DNA from: Chromera velia
Taxonomy: Eukaryota; Sar; Chromeraceae
DNA length: 40,088 nt
NCBI GenBank assembly: GCA_018398765.1
Contig: JAHBMJ010000753.1
Coordinates: 23,724 to 63,811, forward strand
Direction of reading: 5' to 3'
The translations under genes and the position numbers were made by a program. Position 1 is the stretch's first letter. Each line of letters starts with the position of its first letter. The notes under the pieces are model-generated. The model was not told where the DNA came from, made no database searches, and saw only the letters and a program-made list of their open reading frames with translations. Positions 10,747-22,050 of the stretch are shown piece after piece.

Positions 10747-10759
10747 GCTCTGCTAACCA
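10747..10759 (-). promoter_or_regulatory. primer binding site of the gypsy element
   Basis: On the minus strand TGGTTAGCAGAGC lies three bases inside the 5' LTR. It starts with TGG, as a site complementary to a tRNA CCA end should, and resembles the complement of the 3' end of eukaryotic initiator Met tRNA (CTCTGCTACCA) with one extra base. The tRNA assignment is inference. Confidence 0.6.
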
Positions 10760-10762
10760 GTT

Positions 10763-11262
10763 TGTTGAGCATACGTAGGGCTAGCGTATAGAACTACGAC
10801 TTCTACTTACGTGTATCTACGCAAAGGTCTGTTCGTCTGGTCGTTCATCTTTCAACTCCTTCTAGATCGAGAGATTTCAGGTTGGCTACTCAGAACAGAT
10901 ACGATCGGTCAGTCAGACGGCATGCGTGCACGCGTTGTACATATAATACGGTATTCATCTGTATCGGTCCACTTAAATGCATGTCACCTCTGTATTTGCT
11001 GTGTCCGTCTTTCTGACGTCTGTTCTGTCTCTGTGTTATTCCGTTTTGTGTGAACTCACTTCTGTGGTATTTCTTTTTCCATGTATTCATGCATGCATTG
11101 CAAACTGCATGAGCGCTCTGCATGTGCGCGCGGTGCTTATTGCCTGACATCGCCTTGCGCTTTCTTTATCGCTCGGCGTGCGCGCATGAATTCTTTCTGG
11201 TCCCGCCTCGCGCTTTCTTTATCGCTCGGCGTGCGCGCATGAATTCTTTCTGGTCCCTAACA
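10763..11262 (-). repeat. LTR of the gypsy element (5' LTR in element orientation)
   Basis: This is the 500-bp partner of 4324-4823. It carries TGCATGCA at 11090-11097 and the same 53-bp tandem duplication. It retains more CpG than the other LTR. Confidence 0.92.
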
Positions 11263-11267
11263 TTATA
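11263..11267. repeat. target site duplication, right (TTATA)
   Basis: Exact copy of 4319-4323, immediately after the LTR end. Confidence 0.85.
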
Positions 11268-11472
11268 TCAATTTGATTTATCATGAGTCAGTGATGATAA
11301 CTCTAGTAATAACTATATGTATTTAAATTTGATGTATGATTTTAAGTTTTTAACTCTCTAAAATATTCTCTTCACAATAAATTGATCTTAAGCTTTTAGC
11401 AAAAAGATTGAAAATGTGTGAAAACATAGTGTAGAGCTTTTACGAGCATCACAATTGATTTTATTAATATGT

Positions 11473-11534
<62 letters not shown>

Positions 11535-11790
11535 TACTGTGTGCTAGACTGTATGATGACTACAAATCATGAGTAGAACGCTCATAACATTAACCGTGAG
11601 CTGAAGGCACTGTTTTAGCATAATACCGCAACAACCAGACAACGAAGTTGTTCGACTCACACAACAATTTTTTTTATGCCACCGAAATAATGATCAATGC
11701 TTTCAAATTGGCTTTCAGTGCACATAACCTGTCAGTGAAGGCCTATGTGTACGTGAATCTGCCAGTGCGTGCACGTGCGCACGGAAACAT
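11268..11790. repeat. AT-rich spacer with a TA microsatellite
   Basis: A (TA)n array interrupted by a few TACATA steps fills about 11474-11533. The rest is AT-rich and shows no gene. Confidence 0.7.
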
Positions 11791-11820
11791 ACACACACAC
11801 ATATACACATACACACACAC

Positions 11821-11866
<46 letters not shown>

Positions 11867-12211
11867 ACATATATACACACGCACGCACGCACGCATGCAC
11901 ACAAAGGGAACGGGCCGGGGGAAAAGAGGAAGCGGGAGGATCATAAGCTGGTAGAGAAACCTTGGGCATGAAAGAGAGACTAAGAGGTAGAAGGAGACCA
12001 AGTATATGCACCGCAGACACGTGCACAAGAATATAAATGCAAACTCAGACAAGCTGGCTCACAGAAAAGCAACAACACGCCTTCATTCTTTCTGAAAGAG
12101 GTAAGCGTTATGAGCCTTAAGAAAAAAAAGGATAGAAAGACTGTGTTGCGTTACGTGCACACCTTCATATACTTACACACGCACATACACATACACACAC
12201 ACACATACACA

Positions 12212-12251
<40 letters not shown>

Positions 12252-12313
12252 TACATACACATACACACACTCATACTCACTCTCTCTCCCTCTCTCTCAT
12301 ACCGATCTGTCTT

Positions 12314-12344
<31 letters not shown>

Positions 12345-12595
12345 TACACACACACTCTCTCACACACACACACACCGTGATATAGGCATGCACACACACG
12401 CACGCATGTGCATACACACATGCACACGGAATACACAATCACATGGACTACTAGCAATACGCTCCTTTGTTGTTCAAACAAATACAAGCAATAAAATACA
12501 GTGCCAGAAGGAACACATAAACTTCCAGGACAAGGAGACAAACAGAATACATGGGTAGATATCCCTTTTCATACACTCGCACTCTTTTACACACA

Positions 12596-12627
<32 letters not shown>

Positions 12628-12700
12628 TACACATACACACATACACACACACACACACATACATACACACATATACATACATATGCACACACGCGCGCGT
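11791..12700. repeat. three (CA)n microsatellite arrays
   Basis: CA/TACA arrays occupy about 11791-11903, 12175-12374 (with a central CT-rich block near 12275-12335) and 12590-12700, all in the same orientation. The long open frames on both strands here are artefacts of the dinucleotide repeat (His/Thr or Cys/Val polymers). No gene is seen between the arrays. Confidence 0.9.
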
Positions 12701-13192
12701 GCAGTGCACCTAGCATTGTATACACCTAGATACACACACGTGCAGAGATGGAGAAAGACTTAAAAAGGAAATCAAAATGGTTAACAAAAAGGCAGCCTAG
12801 AGCTCCAGAGCCTGGTAGACCAAGCACAAGCCACTGATACAAAGGCCTAGCTCTGAACCCACCTTCTACAGGGGCTGTCTGGGATGGTCCCTCCTTATAC
12901 CTCGATGTGGACTTAACTGCATTCATATTCAGAAGACACACATATGAAGAAGAGTCTATAGATATATCAAGAACAGAAACAGGCAGATGGAAGAAGAATT
13001 AAAGGCCGAGAATTTTCAAAACGAATTCAAAAGGTTTTACAACAATCTAGCTGTTTTTGTTTGCATGTGCATAAGCAGAGAATACGAGGCGTGCAAGGTG
13101 CAACCCTAAATCAGATACTTGATCAACCCGAGGCGGCCTATAATAGTGCAGATCAATAATAGGAAAAGAACATGTAGCATGAATCTATATAA
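12701..13192. other. spacer, nothing identified
   Basis: Mixed, slightly AT-rich sequence without a convincing ORF, repeat or promoter. Confidence 0.4.
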
Positions 13193-13511
13193 GATGAATG
13201 CTGTCCCAAATACCTTTTGTCCAAAAAATATGTCTTTTCTGTGATACGAAAGAAAAAAAAATTATTCGTATTTTTACCAAGGGAGAATTCAGGCCTAAAT
13301 TCTCCCTCAGGTAAAACGGCTTAAAGTGCTGCACATTGAGAGCTGTGAGGAGAGAAAGAGAGCAGTTGCAGTGGCATAATTTCGATCAACTTGAAGATGA
13401 ATGTTATTCCAAATACCTTTCATCCAAAGTACATCTCTTTTCTACAGTGCGGAAGAAAAAAAAATCTTTCGCATTTTGACCGAGAGGGAATTCAGGGCTA
13501 AATTCTCCCTT
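13193..13511. repeat. duplicated ~116-bp unit, period 203 bp
   Basis: Units at 13193-13308 and 13396-13511 share GATGAATG, CCAAATACCTTT, the A-rich run after GAAAGAAAA/GGAAGAAAA, and a terminal palindrome AATTCAGG..TAAATTCTCCCT. They differ by many substitutions, so the duplication is old. Confidence 0.7.
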
Positions 13512-13717
13512 GAACAATAAGTCCTTGACATACCTGGAAAGCGAGAATTCAGCCCTGAATTCTCTTTCGGTGACAAAAAAAAAAAATTGTCGAGGGAGCA
13601 AAAAGAATATGACTTATTTTGATAAAAAAAGCCAGAAAAACGACTCAAAAAAATTCTTCCTCAAAAAAACTTTTTTCTACATACTCATCGAAGAAGAATT
13701 CAACCCTAAATTCTCTC
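13281..13717. repeat. set of four ~26-bp palindromes
   Basis: Four inverted repeats of the form GAGAATTCAGSCCTRAATTCTC, with variations, lie at 13281-13307, 13485-13510, 13542-13567 and 13692-13717. Each can form a hairpin with arms of about 10-12 bp and EcoRI-like GAATTC in the arm. The surroundings are AT-rich; no gene is evident. Confidence 0.7.
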
Positions 13718-13957
13718 TCGCCAAATATTTTTTTTACGTAGTCCGAGAGGGAGAGGTGGAATACAAAGTGTAGAATAGGCCTAAAAGAATAGCGTAGCCT
13801 CTACCAGCACCCTTCGCGAAGCTAGGCAATCCACTTTTTATGCCCTAACTCCTAGGGGAATCGACTTAGATTATTACACCTAGGCTCTATGATATAATAT
13901 ATAGAGTACCATACCTTTATAAATCATCTATACATCTAAAAGCTACTTTTTTAGAAT
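13718..13957. other. spacer before the copia-type element
   Basis: Short AT-rich spacer with CCTAGG-containing words, no gene seen. Confidence 0.4.
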
Positions 13958-13964
13958 CTTTAGC
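13958..13964. repeat. target site duplication, left (CTTTAGC)
   Basis: CTTTAGC abuts the left LTR and is repeated immediately after the right LTR at 29821-29827. If the LTR is taken to end two bases later, the duplication is the 5-bp TTAGC. Either reading supports a single insertion event. Confidence 0.8.
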
Positions 13965-14483
13965 TGTCAGACCGCGCGGGTCCTAGGTCACGGCGGGAGC
14001 AGTGGCCGGGCCTGGTGGGGAATCCACGCTGTGATCCTGGCCGGTGAGCCGGACCAGGACATCATTTATGATTGGGATTTATATTGGTACGGCTCTGTGC
14101 GGCACAGATGGTAGTACCGCAGGATCGTTGCCAGGCGTGCATGTAGGAGAGTGTGTTACAGGAAATTCTTGACCGTTATTCCCGAGCCACCTGATAAATC
14201 AGATAGACAGTCAGATATCCATAGATGTTATATGGTTGTGTAGGTCTGTACTGACATACCTTTATATATTCTGTGTGCGATATGTGTCAGGGAGGATTCT
14301 AGGGTTATATAGAGTCCTACAGAGTGAGATTATTAGACACTTGTTCTCTAAGGAGACCGGCCCAGTCTCCGTATTGGTCTTGATAGTGACTGGGCCTTAC
14401 CTGTGAGTGTAGAGGTCACTGGGACCTAACGCTGGTGAGCCAGCCCCACATTCTGAGAGCGTGTAGGTATGTGCTCGTTTTTA
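13965..14483 (+). repeat. 5' LTR of the copia-type element
   Basis: This 519-bp repeat pairs with 29302-29820. It starts TGTCAGACCGCGCGGG and ends in CTCGTTTTTA. About two thirds of the differences place the A/T base in this copy. Confidence 0.9.
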
Positions 14484-14484
14484 C

Positions 14485-14499
14485 TGGTGCCGTCTGAGG
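14485..14499 (+). promoter_or_regulatory. primer binding site of the copia-type element
   Basis: TGGTGCCGTCTGAGG starts one base after the LTR and begins with TGG, the complement of a tRNA CCA end. I cannot name the tRNA from memory. Confidence 0.5.
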
Positions 14500-14699
14500 G
14501 AGCGACGGTTCATTCTGGCGAATACACTCACATTCTCACTCATACACCCTCCCTCTCGCGCGCACGTGTATTCGTGCAGGTTGAGTCTGAGGCTCGCACT
14601 CCGATGGAGACTGGCAGAGGTAGGGCGCCTAAGGGCCCCCTATCATTACAACTTCCTCCCGTCAATGAGTCCACCATATAGATAAGGTGGCTCCACGAC

Positions 14700-16400
14700 G
14701 TGAGGATTCAAGTCTCCAAGTGGCGAGCTAGATCGGTGGTGAAGTCGTCGAAGGAGCTGGGGGCGGGGTATTGGGTTGTGAGCCTCGCCACCGCTGAGCT
14801 CTCAGTGCTTCGCACCCAGATCAAAATCCCTGGGTACCTCTCTGTTATCAAGACAAAGAAGCAGCAGATGTACCAGTTGGAGGGGGCAGACAGGGAGATC
14901 TCTGAGGAGTACCTCAAGGCTTACAACGCCCGACTGTGCTCCATCTTCTCAATCTGTCTAAACAAATTGACAGAGGAGAGGAAGAGACTCCAGCGCCCTC
15001 CGACAGGGGGGGACCTTTGAGGAGGTTTCTGAGGACGGCGTGTTACTGCCTCCACTACAGCCGGCTAAGGCCCCAGAAGCAGCAGCATCGTCATCCTCCT
15101 CAAGTGGGCCACTTTCCTTACCCCCTACTGATGCTTTTTCCACCCTGGTCCCCTTCTCTGCATCCCAGGAAGCCCTGAAGGCGTATATGAGGTCCCTCCT
15201 CTCCGATGCGTTGGGGGGGGGACAGCTTCAGGCAGTTACTATTCCAGGGTCGGAGGAGGGGCAGACTGTCACCATCACTGTTGACAAGATTGTTGACAGT
15301 GTTGCTACAGGGTTGAAGACTGAGAATCTCCCAGAGGACCTGTCCCTATCCCTTGTTCAAAACTTCGGTCAGCAGTTAGGGGCATCGAATCCAAAACTCA
15401 ATGTCGCCACAGCTGATGGGAAGGTGGTGTCCATCAAGCAGGAGGAAGGGACGGAGTCCGAAGGGGGGGAGAAGGAGAAGGGTCCCTCCGAGGAGGGCGG
15501 TAGTGGAGGTGGGGGGGGGGAATCCAAGATGGAAATCCCCTATCTCTCATGGGAGGAAATCCTTCAGAGACCCCCCCGCAACATCTTTGAACTGCGTGAC
15601 TATTCATATGTCTTGCTGACCAACTACTTTCTCACCTACCTTAAGAGGGAGGAGAGATTGTTGTGCACATGGTTGGTCCAGCAGGCAGTCACGCGGAAGA
15701 CCTTCAGGACATTCCAGGAGCTCCTCGCCTACTTGGATGTCATGATAACCACCGTCAACACTTACCGCCTGAATGGCCTCGTACCCGACGCCATTTGGGG
15801 GTATATGTTGGGGGGCCCTATCCCTGATTCCCTCCTCCACTCATGGGGCCAGTACAAGGGGGTGGACGTCAAGTTATACCATCCTCTGAGGAGGATGGTT
15901 GAGGAGTTTGCCAAAACCCTTGAAACAAACTCTCTCATCGCCACATCCGGCCCCGTCTCATACCGACTCATGAAGGACCTGGTGGAGATGGCTACCCACA
16001 TCACGGGGGTAGGCCAACAAAGCCAGAATGTCCTATTCTTTGGTCCGGCCCACGTGCCCCCGAGGGGGCACTCCTGCTCTCCTGCTCCTGCCGGTCCCAG
16101 AAAGCAGGAGAAAACGGGTGGGTCGGGTAGTCCTGGAGGCAGGAGTGATGGAGACAACCTCCGTCCTTCTAAGCCCACTAACAACTGCCCTCACCGGTGG
16201 AAGCGTGAGAACCAGCAGTTTTGGGGGGTAAAGAAGGAAGGGAGTAAGTACTTCTGCAAAAGGTATGGCAGGAGTGACGGGGTCACTTCTGCAGGGCATA
16301 CTTCACTGCCCTACGTCACTGCCCCTACTATGATATGACGTGTGATGGCTGTGGTTGGTTGGGGCACAAACGCTCTATGTGCCCTGCTAGAGATCAAGAG
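14700..16400 (+). pseudogene. gag: gag-like region of the copia-type element
   Basis: The region reads as helical, charged protein (RIQVSKWRARSVVKSSKE, then an acidic/Gly-rich linker near 15440-15530). It is followed by a compact segment with aromatic residues (EIPYLSWEEIL, RDYSYVLLTNYFLTYLKRE) that fits a capsid-like domain. A CX2CX4HX4C zinc knuckle (CDGCGWLGHKRSMC) lies at 16341-16382. Position after the primer site and the knuckle support gag. The capsid assignment is inference. Confidence 0.65.
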
Positions 16401-19400
16401 CACAAGCCAGGGCATCAACGCATGGGTAGAGGGGGACGTGGAGGGGGCCCGAAGGGTTGAGGCGGTGGGTCTGGAGGTGGCAGAGGTGGCTCCCCTGGTG
16501 GGGGAAGAGGAAACAGCCCAGGGGAAGGCAGAGGAGGAGGAAGTGGTAGTAACCGATCGTCCTCTCCGGGTCCGAGGACCCCGAGAGGCAACACGCGAGG
16601 TGGAGGGGGAGGCCGCGGTCAGGGCCTCCGGCCGGCTTATGGCGCAGGAGATGGCCGGTTTAATTCCCTGCATGTGCTGGGCATTACTCTGGGGGATAAC
16701 ACGGTTATGTGCCCTCGGGGACTAGTCACCCTCCCCGACCAGGCTGTTCGCAATTACTTGGACGGTAATAAGGCAAATATCCTGGATGATCCAGGGTTCC
16801 CTCATGAGAAGGAGGTGTTTGATCGGCAGGTTCAGCCGACCGATGGCGCCTTCTCCCAACATCTGCACGTGGACGTCCCCTGTCTCTTCGGGGGTCTTCT
16901 CATACCCCCTCAGTCGTTCTCCACTTTTGGAGAATTCCTTGATGCACATAAAGAAGAGCAGCCAGCTCTCTTTGAGGAAAATGACGAGGGGGATTAGGTG
17001 TATATTGGGGGGGTGGATGTCCTTTTTCAGCAGGTCATCCAAGGCCTCCCACCGTATGCCCTACGTTAACGTGTAGATGAGGGGGAGAGGGGAGGAAGGT
17101 GGGTTAATCGGAGGGTCATCTTGGGTGCATCCCTCACGCGGTACGAGGGAGCGCGGTTTGCCCGAGAGAGGCACCAAGCGAGAGGGAGGAGTCTTACCAG
17201 GAAGGGGGAGGATCAGCAAGTTTGCTTCATTCGCACTGTCCCAAGTGCTGAAGCAGACTCAGACATCCGATCCCTCTCCCGATCGACTGCCACCTGTGAC
17301 GTCAGGGTGGAGTCTGATCCTGAAGACCCCCAACCTCGCAGAGGCAAAGATCATATCTACGGGGAGAGTAGGTACGCCTCCGCTATCCTACAGAGTGACA
17401 CTATATGGCCGCACAGGATCAATCCAAGGGTATGGGCGGATCCGCAGCCTGAGGTCTCTGGTCCCTCTCTGGTTTTACGGCAATATGCTGAGGCTGCCGC
17501 TTACTTAGGAGAGGACCAGATGAGACCTCCCAAGGCCTGCTCCCTAATATCTACCTTCAACAGAAGAAGAGAGGGGGTGCGATCTCCCACCCCTCCGATC
17601 ACCCCGTTGGGTGAGGAGGGAGTGTCATCTGAACAGCGTGCTTTCCGTAGAGGGGAGCATCTCGCCCAAGAGTACTCTGAGGGCGTTTCCTCCCTCATTG
17701 AAAGATGGAGGGAGGAGGTCAGGAGGGAAGAGGAGATCCAGGACCCCAATATCCTTGGGCCGAGCGTCCAATTGAATGATGTGAGGAGGAGGTTGGCTAA
17801 TCGGATTGGGAGGGAAGCTCAGCAGCTTAGAAAGAAGCTGTGGAGGCAGCATAAGAAAGAGCGCTATAGACAAGCTCGCTCGTTGACGGGAAGGAAGGAG
17901 GAAAGAAGGAAGAGTAGGGAGGAGAAGGAAGAGCAGCAGATGCAGATTGCCCTGCAAAGATCGCTTGAGGATGCTTAGGCGGTGGGGGGGGACAGTACGG
18001 CTACGTCCTCCTCCGCTCCACCACCTGCCCCTTCCTCTTTCAGCCTTCCATGCCCCTCAGCGCAGCCGTCACAGATTGTTGCGCCTGTAGCTGCCGCTGC
18101 TCAGGCCGCCCCTGAATCTGATGACAACGCTCCAACGCCCGTCGCATCGGAATCAGGAGATGATGACGATGATGTCCATCCTTCCCTGGCAGGGGATCTT
18201 GTGGAGCCCCCTAGGGGGGGTCACTTGATCCACAGGAGCTGGGTAAATGTCCCTCCTATTAGGGACGGCTACCCAGAAGGACCTCTTGAGAGAACGCAGG
18301 CCCAGTTCATGGCTGCGTGCAGGGAGGAGGAGGACAGGGCCATCGAGGATGTGAGGTCCATGGAGAGGGACCCTGAGTTGCGCAACAGGGTCCGAGATTT
18401 TGTCCAGGGAGATATGGATGTGTCTGATTGGTCAGAGCAGCATACCTCCCGGATGACTGAGTTGAGGGAAGCCTACATCCGTCGATGGGGTGGGCCGGGG
18501 GAGAGAGTCATGGTTGAGCCGCGCTCCTCCTATCGTATGCGTGCCCCTATGATGGGTGGAGATATGCAGGGTGGGACCCTGCAGACCAGGGACCACCCCT
18601 CAGAGGGTGACGGCAGGATACGTACGTGGCAGTCGAGCAGGGATCGACTCGCACGCTCCTCTCCCAGGGTTGAGGTGGCTGCTGCTCAGTCGGGCTTGAG
18701 CATTTTGATGGGGGGTGGGCCAGTCGGCCAGGCTGGTGAACACGGTAACTCGGCTGACTCTGAGGGGTCAGGTGGGGAGGAGGATATGGCAGTCTCCTCC
18801 GCTCCCGAGATACCTGGATGGCACTCGTCCCCTCCACAGTTGTGGGGGGGTGAAGATGCCATTCAGACAGCGTCCACCCATGCCTCGCAAGAAGCCTTCC
18901 AGCAGCAGCAGCAGCAGCAGCAGCAGAGACAGAGTTCTCCTGCCCGCCCGATCTGGGTCGTCACTGAGAACATGAGGGGGGTGCCTCCGATCCTCCACCC
19001 AAATCCACCAGCCTCTCGCAACCTGCGAAGGAGAATTTATGACGATGTTATGAATCTCCCTGCCAATTCCACTCAGCTGTCAGCAGAACTGAAGAGAATG
19101 GAGCAGTTGGCTGGACGATTGGGTAGGAGTCTCACTGGTGAGCCCATGGACCAAGATGATCCAGACGGGGGATTCGGTCAGGTGGGTGAGCGGGAAAGGG
19201 TGAGCAGGTGGTCTCGGGACCCACCTCCAGATACCGCTGGGCAGCTTCGGGCCCGCGGTCTGGTCAGTGTGGGTAGAGACTATGCGCCAGGCATGCGCCC
19301 CGACTTTCCCGTTGTTGCACCAGATGGGACCATCATGGAAGGGGAATACGATGGTGATCCGGAGAGGGGGGTATCGGATCTGGAGGCCTTCTATAGGGGC

Positions 19401-19740
19401 TTCCTGAACCATATCCGCGGGGCATGCTATCCATCTAGGGATGGCAAGCCTAGGGAGAACACCCAGTTCGCCCTTGTCCTGAGGGGCAGGGGTGTTGATA
19501 GGGTTACCTGCACGTACACGGTGGAAGAGAGAGAGCCAACCGGCTTGGAGCGGAGGGAGTGGGATTATCTAGAGGACCTCAGGGCTAATGCCACTCACCG
19601 AGCCGTGCAGGATATGACTATCCGCCCTCACCTCCCTGTGTGTGAGCTGCTGTCCCCTCAAAAGGTGTATGTTGAGGAGGATATCACCCCTCCCGCCAGT
19701 AGTTTCGACCAGCGGCGCGGCCGGGACAGGCGGGGCTACC
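16401..19740 (+). pseudogene. extended low-complexity coding region (copia-type element)
   Basis: About 3.3 kb of open, purine-rich sequence separates the zinc knuckle from the protease-like motif. It encodes Gly/Arg/Glu-rich stretches, a basic coiled-coil segment near 17700-17970 (many Arg, Glu, Lys), Pro/Ser/Ala-rich disordered stretches near 18000-18180, and a run of nine Gln codons near 18899-18926. No known domain is recognised. Ordinary copia elements have no equivalent region of this size. Confidence 0.5.
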
Positions 19741-20600
19741 GGGTCGAGTGCCTAAAGGAGCAGGAGTCCTCCACCCTATGGTTTGGGGTAGATTCAGCTT
19801 GCTTCTACAATCTCATCACCCACGTACTCTTTCAGGCAGCAGATGCAGTGGGGGCGATTGTGTGGAAGTGGAAGCTGGACCCTCCCATATCGATCAAGGG
19901 GTATAAGGACTCCAAGGGAGATGCGGACCTCTGTGTCGGTATGACGTCGGGTTACTGGGACATTAGGGGGAATGGTAGGAATGCAGTGGTCCCTTGTGTA
20001 GTTACCCCCCCTGATCAAAACATCTGTGGTGACCTCCCTGGTCTCTTCACCAATGTTCTTGGGGGGGCAATGTGGATTGCAGAGCATCCCGCCATTCGCC
20101 AGTCCTTTATCCAGGCTGAGGCTGAGACCCGAGCCCTCACAGGACATCAGGGGGCATGGCACATTACCGATGCTACTGACCAGCCCCAGATTCCCTCCTT
20201 CGTCTGGTTGGAGCAGATGCCTAACAAGGGTATACCTTCCCATCCTGTTCAGGCACTGATCCAGCGGCCGTGGGGTCGGAATAATACCGAGGACCCCGAT
20301 GACTCCCGGTGGCTTGCGTCTATTCGTAGACGCACTCTTAGCGTCATTGCAACTGACGGGGACATGGAAAGAGCCAGGGAGGTGATGGAAGAGACTCAGA
20401 ACGAAATCCGTGGAGTTTCCCACCTCCCAGTCATGAGAGTCATTGTGGGAGGCCACCCGGTGGAGGAAAAAACCGGGAAGGTCAGTGAGGCACGACAAAT
20501 TCTCCCAGTCTGCCAAGCAGCCCGGGTTCCCCGCCTTAACCGTCGTCTAGGTCAGAAGAGTGAGACAAGTCCACCTACTGGAGAGAGCCTCAGTTTATGA
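19741..20600 (+). pseudogene. protease-like region of the copia-type element
   Basis: FGVDSACFYNLIT near 19780-19820 resembles the LDSGAS-type active-site strand of copia retropepsins. The following sequence (DADLCVGMTSGYWDIRG...VVPCVVTPPD) has the alternating hydrophobic strands expected of an aspartic protease. It lies directly before the integrase region, the usual place. Assignment is moderate because only the first motif is clear. Confidence 0.5.
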
Positions 20601-22050
20601 CGGATATGTACATTCTGAGGGCCCTCCCTCGATGGTTCACTCACGCCTTGGGAAGTCTTAGACGGTTTTAGAAGACGCGCTTGAGTGCCGAGGTGTTCCA
20701 GTGCAGGAGAAGGAGGTTATCGCTATAGAAAGATTGGGGGGGTGCCGTGTGTGTCCTCTCAAGAATGCGACAACCCCTAATTTCCCGGAATCCTCATCCC
20801 GGAATCAGGACGGAATGATTCCTGGGTGGAGGATTGGGATTGACACCGTCTTCCTCAAGGATGAGGAGGCCACCCGCCTGAGTGGTGGGTTTATTGGGTG
20901 GATCGTGTTCATCTGCATGATGACTCGAGCCTACCTGAACTGGCCCGTTAAGTCCTGGAGGGGGGTTGAAGTCATAGAAGCACTCTTCTATTGGGCCTGC
21001 TTCTTCGGCTTCCCTGTCATCATTGTCTGTGACCTTGCGAAGGAGTTCATAGATGGAGTGTTTCCTGCCTTTTGTGCAGGGTGGGAGACGTCGGGCCTTC
21101 CTCATCACATTCTTATTAAGGAGGCCATCCTTTATGTCAAGGAGCAGATGGGACACACCGAGAGAGCCAACCGAATCTCTCGGGAGGCCTTTGCGGCCTA
21201 CATATCCGATCCCACGAAGAAGTTCCCCGTGCACATCTGGCACTTGGTGTGCATGGGGAGCGTGTGGGCGGTCATGTGCGTCTACTCCGTTTCATTGGGG
21301 ATAACGGCATTTGAGGCGATGACAGGGTATGAACCTCTGGGGTGGATGTTGGGAGACTTGGCTGTGTTATCCATTCCTGGGTCAGGGATGGACCCCAGAG
21401 GGCAGTACGTAACTGTCCTCACCCCTCTCTTACATGAGCAATGGGCGGTCATGCACCTCCATCCTCTTGACCGCGTGGAAGTGCAGCCGGGAGTGGCATC
21501 CCGCGGTCACAAGATCTACACTATCCTGCAGGTACACGTGCAGCAGCCCTCCATCTGTGAATTCAACCTCATGTTGTCGTGGTTGACTCCAGAGGAGAGA
21601 TTCAAGATGACCGTCCATCGGGACAAGGACACGGGAAGGGAGAAGAAGACGTTGGAGCTGCGGTCCTTTGGAAGGGACTGGGAGAAATATGGCCCCCTGT
21701 TCAGTGGGGGTAGTGGTCACGGAAAGAAGCATGGAGCGATTGTGGGGGGGCTTACCCATTTTGCAAGACCGGACAAGGTCCTGCAGGCTCTGCAGTATGT
21801 CCCTGAATCAGGAATGGGCCCACCCACAGAAAAGCCAGGCAATGGAGCAGGTAGCCCTGCCGCACCCACCCAAGCTCCCGTTCCCCTTTGGCCCACACTC
21901 TCCTATGACACACCCTTCATTCCCGCTTTCCGTCAGCGTATCCAGCAACCAATTGTTGAGGGAGGGGATATTCCTAGAGATTTTCTCCAGCCTGGGGGTG
22001 TCCTCGAAAGGAACCCCTCAGGTGTTCACAAGGAGGGATCCAACTGGTGA
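20601..22050 (+). pseudogene. integrase region of the copia-type element
   Basis: A CX2C pair (CRVCPLKN, near 20735-20755) matches the second half of the HHCC zinc module. The catalytic core follows, with GIDTVF near 20838, FPVIIVCDLAKEF near 21010-21045 and HTERANRISREAF near 21157-21190, giving the D, D and E positions. TAFEAMTGYEP near 21310 matches the conserved post-catalytic SPFE/TP-like segment. Integrase placed before reverse transcriptase identifies the element as Ty1/copia-type. The tail to 22050 is Pro/Gly-rich. Confidence 0.75.

Larger units (their letters stand above)
4324..11262 (-). mobile_element. Ty3/gypsy LTR retrotransposon
   Basis: This 6.94-kb element lies on the minus strand. 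It has two 500-bp LTRs beginning TGTT and ending AACA, TTATA duplications, a tRNA primer site and a purine tract in the right places, and the order gag, protease, reverse transcriptase, RNase H, integrase that defines the gypsy type. The LTRs differ at about 7 of 500 sites (about 1.4%), all transitions, so the insertion is recent compared with the copia-type element to its right. It looks nearly whole, with a small number of breaks (about two or three). No envelope gene is seen. It is treated as a fossil. Confidence 0.92.

Noticed and set aside
11648-12763. Long open frames on both strands encoding His/Thr/Tyr or Cys/Val polymers
   Set aside because: They are direct products of the CA/TG dinucleotide arrays; there is no complex sequence or promoter.
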